Both the position numbers and the translations under genes were made by a program. A DNA stretch of 54,523 bases from Bacteroidota bacterium (GTDB lineage: Bacteria; Bacteroidota; Bacteroidia; Cytophagales; Cyclobacteriaceae), in the NCBI GenBank assembly GCA_018267195.1, contig JAFDYY010000020.1:1-54523 (forward strand). Reading direction: 5' to 3'. The first letter of the stretch is position 1. Every line of letters begins with the position of its first letter. Positions 17,269-26,582 of this stretch are shown piece after piece. The notes under the pieces were generated by a model. That model was not told where the DNA came from. It saw only the letters and a program-made list of their open reading frames with translations, and did no database searches.

Positions 17269-18075
17269 TTATTTCAAAGAAGAGTTTTCCTCTTTCGCCA
17301 GGGCTTTGTAAACCAACGTATCGGCCAGGCGGGGGAAGAGTTTGTTAATCCAAACGGCTGCTTTGCCTTGTGCGGTTAAGATCAAAAAGTTTTTGCGTTT
17401 CACGGTTGCTTTGTAAATGTGTTCGGCACACTCTTCGGCAGTCATCATTTTTTCTTCAGCACGTGGCGATTCACCTTGTGTGCTTCCGTCTTTGGTAAGT
17501 GCGCGGAAGCGGATGTTGGATGCAGTGAATCCCGGAGATGCCGTTAGTACATGAACACCTTTATAAAGCATTTCAGTTCGCAATACTTCGAGAAAACCGT
17601 TGAGCGCAAATTTTGATGCCGAGTAGCCTGCGCGGGCAGGCAACCCGCGAAAGCCGGCAATGGATGAAATGCCAATCACGCTTCCTTTGTTTTTGATGAT
17701 TTGCGGCAAGCAAGCATGAGTAGCATAAACGGCTCCGAAAAAATTAATGTCCATTACTTTTCGGATAACATTCAAATCCACTTCTTCAAAAAGTGCACGC
17801 ATCGATATACCCGCATTGTTGATGAGCACATCTATTTTTCCAAACAAACGGATTGCTTCATCCGCCATTTTTTTATTGTCGGCCTCAATGCTCACATCGG
17901 CTACGAAACTTTCCACCACCACATTTTTTTTGCGTAAATCTTCAACCGCTAAATCAAGGTCGTTTTTATTTCTTCCTGTGATTAAAATTTTAGATCGGTT
18001 TTTCCCAAACACCTCGGCTAATGCTTTCCCAATACCAGACGACCCTCCGGTGATGACGACTACTTTATTTTCCAT
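17269..18075 (-). CDS. Short-chain dehydrogenase/reductase
   Basis: NAD(P)-dependent oxidoreductase of 268 residues. The classical SDR features are all present: cofactor motif GGSSGIGKALAEVFG (about 9-23), NNAGISMRALF, the catalytic serine in ISSIAG and the YSASK tetrad motif (Tyr154 region). The C-terminal region with KRKNFLILTAQGKAAVW is typical of membrane-associated DltE/YqjQ-like SDRs. Substrate unknown. It follows the SNF2 helicase gene by four bases on the same strand, so the two form an operon. Confidence 0.9.
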   Translation of the reverse strand: MENKVVVITGGSSGIGKALAEVFGKNRSKILITGRNKNDLDLAVEDLRKKNVVVESFVADVSIEADNKKMADEAIRLFGKIDVLINNAGISMRALFEEVDLNVIRKVMDINFFGAVYATHACLPQIIKNKGSVIGISSIAGFRGLPARAGYSASKFALNGFLEVLRTEMLYKGVHVLTASPGFTASNIRFRALTKDGSTQGESPRAEEKMMTAEECAEHIYKATVKRKNFLILTAQGKAAVWINKLFPRLADTLVYKALAKEENSSLK

Positions 18076-18079
18076 ACCA

Positions 18080-21034
18080 TTAGTTCATCAACATTTCAAT
18101 GTCTTCCATCGTTAACGATTTAATTACACTCTCTTCGCTTTGGATCAGGTTTTCGGAAAGCCTCAGTTTTCGTTTTTGCAGTTGTAGGATTTTTTCTTCT
18201 ACCGTATTTCGGGTAATAAATTTGTAGGTAAACACTTTTTTCTTTTGCCCGATGCGGTGGGCGCGGTCGGTGGCTTGTGCCTCTACGGCCGGGTTCCACC
18301 AGGGGTCGAGCAGAAATACATAGTCGGCTTCGGTAAGATTTAATCCTAACCCTCCGGCTTTAATGGAAATTAAAAATATTTTCAAGTCAGGATTTTTGTT
18401 GAACTTTTCAACCTGCTCTTTGCGGTCGGTGCTGGAGCCATCTAAATAAGCGAAAGGTACTTTTCGGGCTTTCAATAATTCTTTTACAATTTCCAGATGT
18501 TTTACAAATTGGCTAAAGATGAGGAGTTTGTGGCCTTCCAGCATCGCGCTCTCAATCATGTGCGATACATCTTCTAATTTACCCGAATTGCCCGCATACT
18601 TGGGGTCAATCATTTTGGGGTGGTTAGAAATTTGCCGCAATTTGGTGAGTCCTTCCAAAATAGTCATGCGGGAGTTGTTCAGCCCTTCTTTTTCAATCTG
18701 ATTTAAAATTTTATGTCGGTAATGCGATTTTATTTCTTCGTATTTCTGCTCTTGCTCGGCCGTCATATTAGTATAGTAGATATTCTCTACTTTTTCGGGC
18801 AAGTCGGTAGCCACTTGCGATTTCAGCCTGCGCAAAACAAACGGCTTAATGATACCATTGAGTTTCTTGGTTTTATCGGCATCGGCTTTTTTTTCAATTG
18901 GAACCTGATACTCGTCTTTAAAAAATTTTTGGCCGCCCAATAACCCGGGATTTAAAAATGTCATTTGGCTCCAAAGATCGAGCGTGGTGTTTTCAAGCGG
19001 GGTGCCGGTAAGTGTGAGCCGGAATTTGCTGCGGAGCTGCATTACAGCCTGGGCAATGTTGGAGGAGGGGTTTTTAATGACCTGCGATTCATCGAGGATA
19101 ACATAATTGAAAAAAAACTGGCTGAGCGTGTCTATATCGAGACGGGTAATGCCATACGAGGTAAGGATTATATCGTATTGATTAAATAGGGTAACGTCCT
19201 TTTTGCGAAGGGTACCGGTATAAGTAAAAACCTTGAGGTGAGGGGTAAACTTAGCGGCCTCCATCTCCCAATTATAAATTAGGGAAGTGGGCATAATGAG
19301 GAGCGAAGTGCCTGCATTTCCTTTTTCTTTTTCGGATTGAAGCAGCGACAAGGTCTGCACGGTTTTTCCCAAGCCCATATCATCGGCCAGACAGCCGCCC
19401 AGATGAAATTCGTTCAGGAAACGCAGCCAGTTATACCCGGCTTTTTGGTACGGCCGAAGTGTGCCCTGAAACCCGTGCGGCATATCGTAATCGCGGATGC
19501 CGGTAAAAGATTGAAGATTTCGCAGCCGGTCGCTCATGTGTACGCGAGCTAATTTATTTTCTTCTAACTCCTGCAACAAACTGATATGGTGCTTTTTTAA
19601 TACGGGTTTTTCGTTGGTACCGTGGGTTTCGCTCAAGGCAAAAAGATCTCCGTACTTAATTAACCAGGCCTCGGGAATGATGGCGATCTCACCATTGGGC
19701 AATTTAAATTCTACTTTTTTCTTAAGAATGAGTTTGCGCAATTCTTTAAAAGAAATCTCAAACTCACCAAACCGGATTTTAGCGTGAATATCGAACCAAT
19801 CTATATTTTCGCGCACATCGAGTTCAATCACCGCTTTGCCTACAAAATATTTTTTGTCTTTATTCTCGGGCTGGCTTACTTCAAAACCCATATTGAGCAG
19901 GTTTACCCGGTTTTCGTTGAGCCACGAAAAAGCATGTGCCTTATCTACAGCCGCCCGCGACCACCGCATTGGCAACCCCAATTTTACCAAAGTCTGTTCT
20001 GATTTTTTTTCGGTCTCGGCCTGGCGGCTTATCCGGTGAAAGATGTAATCATTTTCTTTCTTCTCTACCGACACGCTTACATGGGAGGTATGAGCCGAAG
20101 CCCCTCTGAATTTATATTTTCCATAGCGGAAAGAAAGATCAAAAACAATTTTGCCGGCTTCATCGCTGCCGGTTACGGCACGGTCAGTGCTTTCATTAAA
20201 TAACCCCGGTGAGGAACCAGCTGATGCTTGTGGCAATTCGGAAATAGTAAGCAGCGGGTGCGGATCGTATTCGTGTTTTACAATGGCAAAGCCGGAAGCC
20301 TCAATGTCATCAAAGCCTTCTATTAACGGAGCAATAAAACGGGTATAATAATTCTCTTCCAGATTTTTAGGTACGACTACATTTTTTTTAGAGAGGAAGG
20401 GTTGTAGTTTTTTCCCATCCACCATTTTTTCGAAGCCATACAGTTTTCCTTTTAACACCATCCAGGCCGGCTGGCGGCATACTAAGTATGCCCCGGTATC
20501 CGGAATTTCTACGGGCTTCCCGTTGTAGCTGATGGTGGGGTAGTAGGTGGTGGAATCGGGCGATCTTGAAAAATGAAAACGGACACTGGCCCGGCCTTCC
20601 AGTACTTCTACTCTGCGCCAGGTAGGCTCGCCATCGTTGCCCATTTCAAAAAGAAGTTTCCCTTTTAGCTCTTCCAGCACTTTGGCCCGCCGGGCTTCCA
20701 TGTAAAATTCTATTTCTTTTTGTACTAACTCATCGCCCTTTTGTTTGTGGTAAACCCGGCTAAAAAACTCGTCCGGTTTCATTATTTTTTTACTAAAATG
20801 TTTTAGTACGGCATCCTGGCTCATGCTGTCCATGATTTTGATCAGATCAAGATCTTTGTTGTCAAGACCTTTGCCGAATTCGCGCGTATTTTTTTGAGAG
20901 ATGCTTTGATGCTGGTAAGTAAGTTTGCCTCGCTCATCCAAATGCACGATAAAGGGCTCAAAAACATAGCCCAGATACTCGTGCTGGTAAAGCGAGTAGA
21001 TAACCTGAAAGGGTTGTGTAGCCGATACTTTCAT
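18080..21034 (-). CDS. SNF2/Rad54-family DEAD/DEAH-box helicase
   Basis: Large (984 residues) SWI2/SNF2 ATPase of the Bacteroidota type. The first 500 residues are a family-specific N-terminal region; the motor begins with the Q-motif region [12 protein letters not shown] and Walker [12 protein letters not shown] (550-560), then the DESQ Walker B, motif [14 protein letters not shown], motif [15 protein letters not shown] and motif [12 protein letters not shown]. Such proteins translocate on double-stranded DNA and remodel nucleoprotein complexes; the exact role in bacteria, possibly RNA-polymerase recycling as for RapA, is uncertain. There is no nuclease or methyltransferase gene beside it, so a restriction-type system is unlikely. 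It shares an operon with the SDR downstream. Confidence 0.94.
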   Translation of the reverse strand: MKVSATQPFQVIYSLYQHEYLGYVFEPFIVHLDERGKLTYQHQSISQKNTREFGKGLDNKDLDLIKIMDSMSQDAVLKHFSKKIMKPDEFFSRVYHKQKGDELVQKEIEFYMEARRAKVLEELKGKLLFEMGNDGEPTWRRVEVLEGRASVRFHFSRSPDSTTYYPTISYNGKPVEIPDTGAYLVCRQPAWMVLKGKLYGFEKMVDGKKLQPFLSKKNVVVPKNLEENYYTRFIAPLIEGFDDIEASGFAIVKHEYDPHPLLTISELPQASAGSSPGLFNESTDRAVTGSDEAGKIVFDLSFRYGKYKFRGASAHTSHVSVSVEKKENDYIFHRISRQAETEKKSEQTLVKLGLPMRWSRAAVDKAHAFSWLNENRVNLLNMGFEVSQPENKDKKYFVGKAVIELDVRENIDWFDIHAKIRFGEFEISFKELRKLILKKKVEFKLPNGEIAIIPEAWLIKYGDLFALSETHGTNEKPVLKKHHISLLQELEENKLARVHMSDRLRNLQSFTGIRDYDMPHGFQGTLRPYQKAGYNWLRFLNEFHLGGCLADDMGLGKTVQTLSLLQSEKEKGNAGTSLLIMPTSLIYNWEMEAAKFTPHLKVFTYTGTLRKKDVTLFNQYDIILTSYGITRLDIDTLSQFFFNYVILDESQVIKNPSSNIAQAVMQLRSKFRLTLTGTPLENTTLDLWSQMTFLNPGLLGGQKFFKDEYQVPIEKKADADKTKKLNGIIKPFVLRRLKSQVATDLPEKVENIYYTNMTAEQEQKYEEIKSHYRHKILNQIEKEGLNNSRMTILEGLTKLRQISNHPKMIDPKYAGNSGKLEDVSHMIESAMLEGHKLLIFSQFVKHLEIVKELLKARKVPFAYLDGSSTDRKEQVEKFNKNPDLKIFLISIKAGGLGLNLTEADYVFLLDPWWNPAVEAQATDRAHRIGQKKKVFTYKFITRNTVEEKILQLQKRKLRLSENLIQSEESVIKSLTMEDIEMLMN

Positions 21035-21163
21035 TGCCTATGTGGCCTTTACAAAGCCTGAACCTTCATTTTCAGGGTTTTCGCAAAAAGCCGACTGGCA
21101 ACTTAGTAATTTTTTAAAAATTATTTCTGAAGAATCTCATAGATAAAGCACGTGGTCATTACA

Positions 21164-22399
21164 TCAAAATACTTCTCCCAAATTCACAAAAACACCTTGC
21201 GACCCGTTTTGTCCGATGCCGTAATCTATGGCGATGTTGGTTTTAGAGTATTTGTTGAATTTTATGCGGGCTCCAAATCCGGCCGCGGGTAAAATGGTTT
21301 TAAATACATTAGAGGGCCACTCTGAAAAGCACTGGGCATTCACAAACACCACTCCACCCAAAAGGCCGCTTTTCAAAATTCTGAAACGGTATTCACTTTC
21401 CAGATAAATCATATTTTTTCCGCGAAACCTACCTTGTATATAACCACGGCCTGTATTGCTGTACGGATCCCAGCCGGTGCTGGGCAAATCTAAGTAAGGC
21501 GGATTGCCGTGGGTAGTCAGCCAATTGTAACTCCAAAAAGCCAATACATTTTGGCTGTTTCGGGGAAACGGAATATAGTGCCGCAAATCAATTAACAGCA
21601 TACCCCAGTTGCTGTTGCTGCCCAGGGCGGTTACGTTTTCCTTTACCAGAATGTTTACATACTGACCTCTGGCTGGGTTGATGGAGTTGAGGCGGTTGTC
21701 GTAAAGCAGGTTTAGAAATAAACCGGAAGAAACAGAATGGTTGGGCAACCCATATTGTAATGTGTTGCTGATAACGGAGGAGTCGCCTTCGGTTTCGGTA
21801 ATGCTCCAATGGTAATCTAACCCGTACCCACCCCCTAAGTACAGATTGGGTTTAATGCTTTTTAGCAGAATCTGATTTAAGCGAAGATACTGGTAATCTT
21901 GATTGGCAAAGGTATTATCGGTGTTTCCACCCAGGCCAAATGTTTTTTGCGGGTATGAGTAGTAACGCCAGTCGGTTACTAAATTAAACCGGTTGCCGCG
22001 GGTCCAGATGTTGCTTTGCAGGTGCATGACCAGTTGTTGGTTTTGGGTGTAAACCACATCGCTGTATAGGTTTGAAATTTTAACCTCTTTTTCTTCGCTG
22101 GTATAAAAAGCTCCATTGGCAGCAATCAGTCCGGCCCACCCGCTGGTGAGTGAATATCCTAATGAAGGGGCACCCGAAAAATAAATTCGCCCCGATTTTT
22201 TTTTAACGGAGTCGCGCTTAAGCAAAGGTTTTTTTAGAAACCTTTCGGCCACATCAATCAGATCGCGCTCGGATTGGAGTTGTGTGTTTTGGCCAAAGAG
22301 AGGATGGATAAAAAAAATCAGTAAAAAGAGTAAACGTGTGCGCAGCAAAATCAAAAACAATATGAAAATTTTTTTACAGTTAGATGAAAACAACACCAC
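21164..22399 (-). CDS. Omp85/BamA-type surface antigen beta-barrel protein
   Basis: A 411-residue outer-membrane protein with a long hydrophobic signal region (about 12-37, ending LFGQ) and a 16-strand-type barrel rich in alternating aromatic strands. The C-terminal strands (IKFNKYSKTNIAIDYGIGQ ... GVFVNLGEVF) match the bacterial surface antigen (D15) domain of Omp85 proteins. POTRA domains are absent: only about 60 residues lie between the signal and the barrel, so it resembles the short Omp85-like or phospholipase-associated barrels of Bacteroidota rather than BamA itself. The start has two possible M positions; the first gives an unusually long signal. Function is probably export or insertion of an outer-membrane substrate. 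Confidence 0.82.
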   Translation of the reverse strand: MVLFSSNCKKIFILFLILLRTRLLFLLIFFIHPLFGQNTQLQSERDLIDVAERFLKKPLLKRDSVKKKSGRIYFSGAPSLGYSLTSGWAGLIAANGAFYTSEEKEVKISNLYSDVVYTQNQQLVMHLQSNIWTRGNRFNLVTDWRYYSYPQKTFGLGGNTDNTFANQDYQYLRLNQILLKSIKPNLYLGGGYGLDYHWSITETEGDSSVISNTLQYGLPNHSVSSGLFLNLLYDNRLNSINPARGQYVNILVKENVTALGSNSNWGMLLIDLRHYIPFPRNSQNVLAFWSYNWLTTHGNPPYLDLPSTGWDPYSNTGRGYIQGRFRGKNMIYLESEYRFRILKSGLLGGVVFVNAQCFSEWPSNVFKTILPAAGFGARIKFNKYSKTNIAIDYGIGQNGSQGVFVNLGEVF

Positions 22400-22439
22400 T
22401 AAGTTTAATTTAATTCCCAGGCGTACCTCATAATAATGC

Positions 22440-22467
22440 CCGCTTTAAAGCGGCTCCGGTAGGAGCA
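22440..22467. repeat. Palindrome plus GCTCC/GGAGC hairpin, REP-like
   Basis: A perfect 14-base palindrome overlaps a second small dyad (arms GCTCC and GGAGC around GGTA). Short GCTCC...GGAGC hairpins are common dispersed intergenic repeats in Bacteroidota, by memory. A regulatory role upstream of the Omp85-type gene is also possible. Confidence 0.4.
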
Positions 22468-22740
22468 CGTTCGCGGATTCGTTTCAATATCTTCGGCAAG
22501 TATAGGATGTTATACCGAATCTGTGAAATATACTTTAGAGTAATGAAATGTAATTTCAATGGTATTCTCTCCGGCCGGTTTATATGGGCAAGCAGAAAAT
22601 TAAGACCGATGCACATTCCCTTTTGGTTTTGTAAGAAATATAATTCAAAAACAGGAGAGGCGGCAAAAGAAAATGGGTTGAACGGATTTAAATAGATTCT
22701 TCAGGAAAAGAAGAACGAAAAGTCGGTGTAAAAATCATGG

Positions 22741-22768
22741 TTGTCATAAACGAAGTCTGTTATATTTG
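22741..22768 (+). promoter_or_regulatory. Bacteroidota-type promoter of response regulator
   Basis: TTG at 22741-22743, 17-base spacer, TATATTTG at 22761-22768, agreeing with the Bacteroidota sigma consensus TTG-N17-19-TAnnTTTG. The gene starts six bases further on, implying a very short or absent leader. Confidence 0.65.
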
Positions 22769-22774
22769 TAATGT

Positions 22775-23161
22775 ATGGCTAAAATCATTTTTCTTGTAGA
22801 AGATGACCCGATCTACTCGGAGTTTATCCAAAAATCATTAAGTAAAAATGCCGATTATAAGATTCATCCTTTTTTTAGTGCCGAAGAGGCTCTCAAAGCT
22901 CTTAGTGACCTGTTTCCCGATGTGCTGATTGTTGACTACAAACTTCCCGGCATGAGCGGCATAGAGTTTTATGAAAAAATAAAACCACTTATTACTGATC
23001 AGCATAAAGTAATTATGCTGAGCGCGCTGGATGACGGCAATATGGTGCTGAGTTTTATACAAAAAGGAGTGCGCGATTACGTCATCAAAGACGAAAATGT
23101 AGTAGGGTCGCTTGAGGCCATTCTCTCGGGCAAAGACGAAGATTACTTACTTTTTATTTAG
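22775..23161 (+). CDS. Single-domain response regulator (CheY-like)
   Basis: A 128-residue receiver domain with no output domain. The acidic pocket is E9/D10/D11, the phospho-acceptor is D54 (LIVDYKLPGMSG), the switch residue is S83 (IMLSAL) and the conserved lysine is K105 (VIKDEN). It probably passes phosphate in a relay or acts by protein contact. Its stop codon overlaps the stop of a convergent histidine kinase gene by four bases, which makes that kinase a candidate partner even though the two are not in one operon. Confidence 0.93.
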   Translation: MAKIIFLVEDDPIYSEFIQKSLSKNADYKIHPFFSAEEALKALSDLFPDVLIVDYKLPGMSGIEFYEKIKPLITDQHKVIMLSALDDGNMVLSFIQKGVRDYVIKDENVVGSLEAILSGKDEDYLLFI

Positions 23162-24015
23162 TGCGAATTCTTCGGCAAGGAAACGGTAAAAGTAGTTCCA
23201 TTCCCAAGCTCACTTTTACAAAGAACCTGCCCTCCCATTTTTTCTACCATTGATTTTACAATAAAAAGGCCGAGGCCAGTAGAACTTTCTCCACCCGTGG
23301 GCCGGGCACTCAGCCGCTGAAAGCGCTGAAATAACTTGGCCTGATCTTCTGCACTTATCCCAGGGCCTTCATCTTGTACGGTTAGTTCTATTTTGGTGGG
23401 CAATGAAGAAACCAGAACGGTTACGGTTTTATTTTCGGGCGAAAACTTTAGCGCGTTCGACAAAAGGTTTTCAATAACCCGGCTTAGGTAGAGTTTATCG
23501 GCAAACAAAATCAAAGGAGCAGCCGGATTCCACTTCAGGCGAATATTTTTCTTTTCAGCGATAGAACTGTAATTTTTTACCAGCGATGAAACTAACGCAT
23601 TCAGGTCAAGATCAGCCGGGTGCAGTTCCATGCCCTTGTCCTCGAGCCTTCGGCTATCCAGCAGGTTGCGCACCAGGCTTAACCCATCGGTGGCCACGTT
23701 ATGTATTTTTCCCAAATACTCTTTTTGTTCGGAGGTAAGATTTTCCTGATGAAGATTAAATAATTGCACCAGGGCAAAAATTCGATTGAACGGTCCTTTC
23801 AGATCATGCGAAACCAAACTGATCAACTGCATCTTTTCCTGATTCGATTTTAACAGGGCATCATTCTGTTGTGTTAACTCCAGCAATTGGTTTTGTATTT
23901 GCCGGCTTTGAATTTTCATAGCCTTGGTCTGCCGCAGCGATTTTATATAGATCTTTAAGAGAACGACCAACCCTACGGAAAACGCACTCCCTATGATGAC
24001 CGCACCCGTCATCAT
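23158..24015 (-). CDS. Sensor histidine kinase with one membrane helix
   Basis: A 285-residue kinase: one N-terminal membrane helix (about 5-25), a coiled coil (about 30-62), HisKA with the phospho-accepting H70 (SLVSHDLKGPF) and an HATPase_c domain with N-box ENLLSNALKF (182-191), G1 DEGPGIS (215-221) and G2 TGLGLFIVK (246-254). There is no periplasmic sensor domain, so the input is probably intramembrane or through a partner. It starts in the TAATG overlap with the upstream lipoprotein gene, suggesting translational coupling, and the lipoprotein could be that partner. Confidence 0.93.
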   Translation of the reverse strand: MMTGAVIIGSAFSVGLVVLLKIYIKSLRQTKAMKIQSRQIQNQLLELTQQNDALLKSNQEKMQLISLVSHDLKGPFNRIFALVQLFNLHQENLTSEQKEYLGKIHNVATDGLSLVRNLLDSRRLEDKGMELHPADLDLNALVSSLVKNYSSIAEKKNIRLKWNPAAPLILFADKLYLSRVIENLLSNALKFSPENKTVTVLVSSLPTKIELTVQDEGPGISAEDQAKLFQRFQRLSARPTGGESSTGLGLFIVKSMVEKMGGQVLCKSELGNGTTFTVSLPKNSH

Positions 24016-24467
24016 TAGTGGTTCAGTTTTATTTCTTGCTTTTGCGCTACAGGCACTTTAAGGGTAAGACCATGCACCCCTACCCGGATGTGCCCCTTAA
24101 ACAACAGCTCATATTTTTTACCCCCTAAAAAACCGAGAACGGTACTTAATAAATTAGTTTCTTTTAACATAAGTTGTACCTCCAGCGGAACAGAAAAATC
24201 GGATTTTGCCGGAATGGCCACATCTAATTTTTGAATTACCTCGGCCGAGGGCACGCCATCTACCCATACCGATATATTTACTTCTTTCAGTTTCATTTTT
24301 GTTGAGTTGGGGTTGAAAAAGAGCGCATCGGCTTTTAGCAGAGGCTTGCCGGTGGCCGAAAGATCAACACTCAGATTGTTGATGTTTTTAAAAACAACAG
24401 GCTCTTTAGGGGCACAACCCGACAGGACCCCCAGGAGAACAAAAAAATTAAAAATGATTTTTTTCAT
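24015..24467 (-). CDS. LEA2/WHy-domain lipoprotein
   Basis: A 150-residue lipoprotein with lipobox LSGC (Cys18) followed by a beta-rich domain (LKADALFFNPNSTKMKLKEV ... AIPAKSDFSVPLEVQ) typical of the late-embryogenesis-abundant type 2 / water-stress-hypersensitivity fold. Role unknown; desiccation or envelope-stress protection is suggested for relatives. Its stop codon shares one base with the start of the histidine kinase (TAATG), so kinase and lipoprotein are made together. Confidence 0.82.
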   Translation of the reverse strand: MKKIIFNFFVLLGVLSGCAPKEPVVFKNINNLSVDLSATGKPLLKADALFFNPNSTKMKLKEVNISVWVDGVPSAEVIQKLDVAIPAKSDFSVPLEVQLMLKETNLLSTVLGFLGGKKYELLFKGHIRVGVHGLTLKVPVAQKQEIKLNH

Positions 24468-24485
24468 CGTTCACAAAATTAACAG

Positions 24486-25115
24486 ATGATCTTACATTTG
24501 AATGTGAATGCAGAACTCCTTTCCAAATTTAATGCCATTGCCGATGGGCTGGCCGAAAACGGATTTTCGGTAACCGATGACTTTTTGTCGGAGGTCGAGG
24601 TAAGTGCCATTACCTCGCTGGAGGATTTTAAAAATGGATTGAGGAATTTTAAAAAAGCCGGCATCGGCCAACAACACGATAAACAAATAAACGAAAGCAT
24701 TCGGGGTGATTACATCCGGTGGCTTACCAAAGCCGAGGCGCCCCCGTCTTTGCAACTTTATTTAGAACGTATAGACCAGTTACGAGAATTTATTAACCAA
24801 GCCTTGTTTCTCAGTTTAAAGGATGCCGAGATACATCAAACCATTTACCCCATTGGCAGTTTTTACAAACGCCATCTCGATCAATTCAAAAAAGAAGATC
24901 ACCGGAAACTAACGATCATCTGCTATCTCAATAAAAACTGGAAAGAAGAAATGGGCGGTCAACTCCGCGTTTATTTTCAAAACGAAACCAAAGATTTTTT
25001 TCCGCTCGCAGGGCGATTGGTTTGCTTCCGCAGTGATTTGTTGGAACATGAAGTGTTGCCGGCCACACACCCGAGGCTAAGCCTTACGGGGTGGCTGTTA
25101 GACACATTACATTAG
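24486..25115 (+). CDS. Prolyl-4-hydroxylase-like 2OG-Fe(II) oxygenase
   Basis: A 209-residue dioxygenase. Iron ligands are H130 and D132 (FYKRHLDQF) and H188 (LLEHEVLP); R197 (HPRLSLTGW) should bind 2-oxoglutarate. The order and spacing fit the PHD/EgtB-Tpa1-like protein hydroxylase group, in which bacterial members hydroxylate translation factors or ribosomal proteins. It is the third distinct 2OG oxygenase of the window but is not linked to the repair cluster. It is divergent from the LEA lipoprotein with an 18-bp gap between start codons, so their promoters must overlap the opposite genes. Confidence 0.85.
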   Translation: MILHLNVNAELLSKFNAIADGLAENGFSVTDDFLSEVEVSAITSLEDFKNGLRNFKKAGIGQQHDKQINESIRGDYIRWLTKAEAPPSLQLYLERIDQLREFINQALFLSLKDAEIHQTIYPIGSFYKRHLDQFKKEDHRKLTIICYLNKNWKEEMGGQLRVYFQNETKDFFPLAGRLVCFRSDLLEHEVLPATHPRLSLTGWLLDTLH

Positions 25116-25142
25116 GTACACTGCCATTTTCACTGAAACTTC

Positions 25143-25150
25143 TAATTTTG
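25143..25150 (+). promoter_or_regulatory. Minus-7 element TAATTTTG upstream of fumC
   Basis: Matches the Bacteroidota minus-7 consensus TAnnTTTG 18 bases before the fumC start. No good TTG is present at the expected upstream distance, so the call rests on one element. Confidence 0.4.
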
Positions 25151-25167
25151 TTACAAAACATACTGCT

Positions 25168-26553
25168 ATGAATTACCGGATTGAAAAAGACACAATGGGC
25201 GAAGTACAAGTGCCGGCCGACAAATACTGGGGCGCACAAACCGAACGTTCGCGAAATAATTTTAAAATAGGCCCGGAGGCCAGCATGCCCAAAGAAATTA
25301 TCCATGCTTTTGGGTATTTAAAAAAAGCAGCGGCACAGGCCAATCATGAACTGGGTGTGTTACCGGCCGAAAAAAGAGACCTGATTGCCAAAGTATGCGA
25401 TGAACTATTGGCACATCAATTAGACGACCAGTTTCCATTAGTAATTTGGCAAACCGGATCGGGTACCCAAAGTAACATGAATGCCAACGAGGTAATAGCA
25501 TACCGGGCACACGTATTAAGCGGAGGTAAACTGACGGATGAAAAAAAAATACTCCATCCAAATGATGACGTAAACAAATCGCAAAGCAGCAACGACACCT
25601 TTCCTACGGCTATGCACATTGCGGCCTATAAGCAAGTGGTGGAAATAACCCTGCCCGGCATGCAAAGACTACGCGATACACTGCACCAAAAAGCAACTGC
25701 GTTTAAAACTATTGTAAAAACCGGACGCACACATTTTATGGATGCCACCCCGCTTACCTTAGGCCAGGAATTTTCGGGGTATGTGCAACAAATAGACAAC
25801 AGTATTCGAGCTATTAAAAATGCCCTGGAGGCGGTTCGAGAACTGGCCCTTGGCGGAACAGCTGTAGGGACAGGGCTTAACACACCGAAGGGCTACGATG
25901 TGCTGGTAGCCAAAAAAATTGCCGAGCTAACGGGCTATCCATTTATCACCGCTCCCAATAAATTCGAAGCACTGGCGGCACACGATGCCATGGTGGAATT
26001 GTCGGGTGCACTGAAACGAACGGCAGTTTCTTTTATGAAAATTGCTAACGATATCCGTATGCTAAGTTCGGGGCCGCGCAGCGGCATAGGCGAAATTATC
26101 ATTCCCGATAACGAGCCCGGCTCCAGCATTATGCCCGGAAAAGTAAACCCCACCCAGCCCGAAGCCTTAACGATGGTGTGTGCACAAGTGATGGGCAACG
26201 ATGTGGCTGTTTCTGTGGGGGGAGCCACCGGCCATTTTGAACTGAATGTGTTTAAACCGGTTATCGCAGCTAATGTATTGCAGTCGGCTCGGTTGATTGG
26301 AGACGCTTGTATTTCATTTAACGAAAAATGCGCGGTAGGCATTGAACCCAATTTGTCAATTATTAAAGAACACATGGAGAATTCATTGATGTTGGTAACT
26401 GCGCTTAACACACACATCGGCTATGAAAATGCCGCTAAGATTGCCAAGAAAGCACACAAAGAAAATAAAACACTGCGCGAAGCGGCCATCGAATTAGGCT
26501 TGCTCACATCACAGCAGTTTGATGAATGGGTACGACCTGAAAAAATGGTGTAA
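25168..26553 (+). CDS. fumC: Fumarate hydratase class II
   Basis: Converts fumarate to L-malate in the citric acid cycle. The 461-residue product has the full class II length and motifs: [14 protein letters not shown] (97-109), the B-site and catalytic base region [18 protein letters not shown] with H189, and the mobile signature loop [11 protein letters not shown] (318-328) with the catalytic serine. It is followed after 29 bases by mqo, the next enzyme of the pathway, an arrangement that would supply oxaloacetate directly. Iron-independent, unlike class I fumarases. Confidence 0.97.
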   Translation: MNYRIEKDTMGEVQVPADKYWGAQTERSRNNFKIGPEASMPKEIIHAFGYLKKAAAQANHELGVLPAEKRDLIAKVCDELLAHQLDDQFPLVIWQTGSGTQSNMNANEVIAYRAHVLSGGKLTDEKKILHPNDDVNKSQSSNDTFPTAMHIAAYKQVVEITLPGMQRLRDTLHQKATAFKTIVKTGRTHFMDATPLTLGQEFSGYVQQIDNSIRAIKNALEAVRELALGGTAVGTGLNTPKGYDVLVAKKIAELTGYPFITAPNKFEALAAHDAMVELSGALKRTAVSFMKIANDIRMLSSGPRSGIGEIIIPDNEPGSSIMPGKVNPTQPEALTMVCAQVMGNDVAVSVGGATGHFELNVFKPVIAANVLQSARLIGDACISFNEKCAVGIEPNLSIIKEHMENSLMLVTALNTHIGYENAAKIAKKAHKENKTLREAAIELGLLTSQQFDEWVRPEKMV

Positions 26554-26582
26554 TAGAAAAATTGAAGATTTAAAATCAAGCC

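Larger units (their letters stand above)
22400..22774. other. 375-bp divergent intergenic region
   Basis: No convincing coding sequence. It carries the promoter of the response regulator at its right end (22741-22768) and, near the left end, a perfect 14-bp palindrome CCGCTTTAAAGCGG (22440-22453) followed directly by GCTCC-GGTA-GGAGC (22454-22467 region). Two small open frames here (22428-22616 minus, 22507-22695 plus) have no recognisable features. Confidence 0.6.

Noticed and set aside
18080..21034. SNF2 helicase as part of a phage-defence island
   Set aside because: No nuclease, methyltransferase, PglZ or other defence partner beside it; the neighbours are an SDR and an Omp85-type barrel, and the N-terminal part is that of the housekeeping Bacteroidota family.
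22507..22695. 62-residue frame in the gap before the response regulator
   Set aside because: No start context, domain or composition like a protein; the region is better read as an intergenic region with a promoter and small palindromes.
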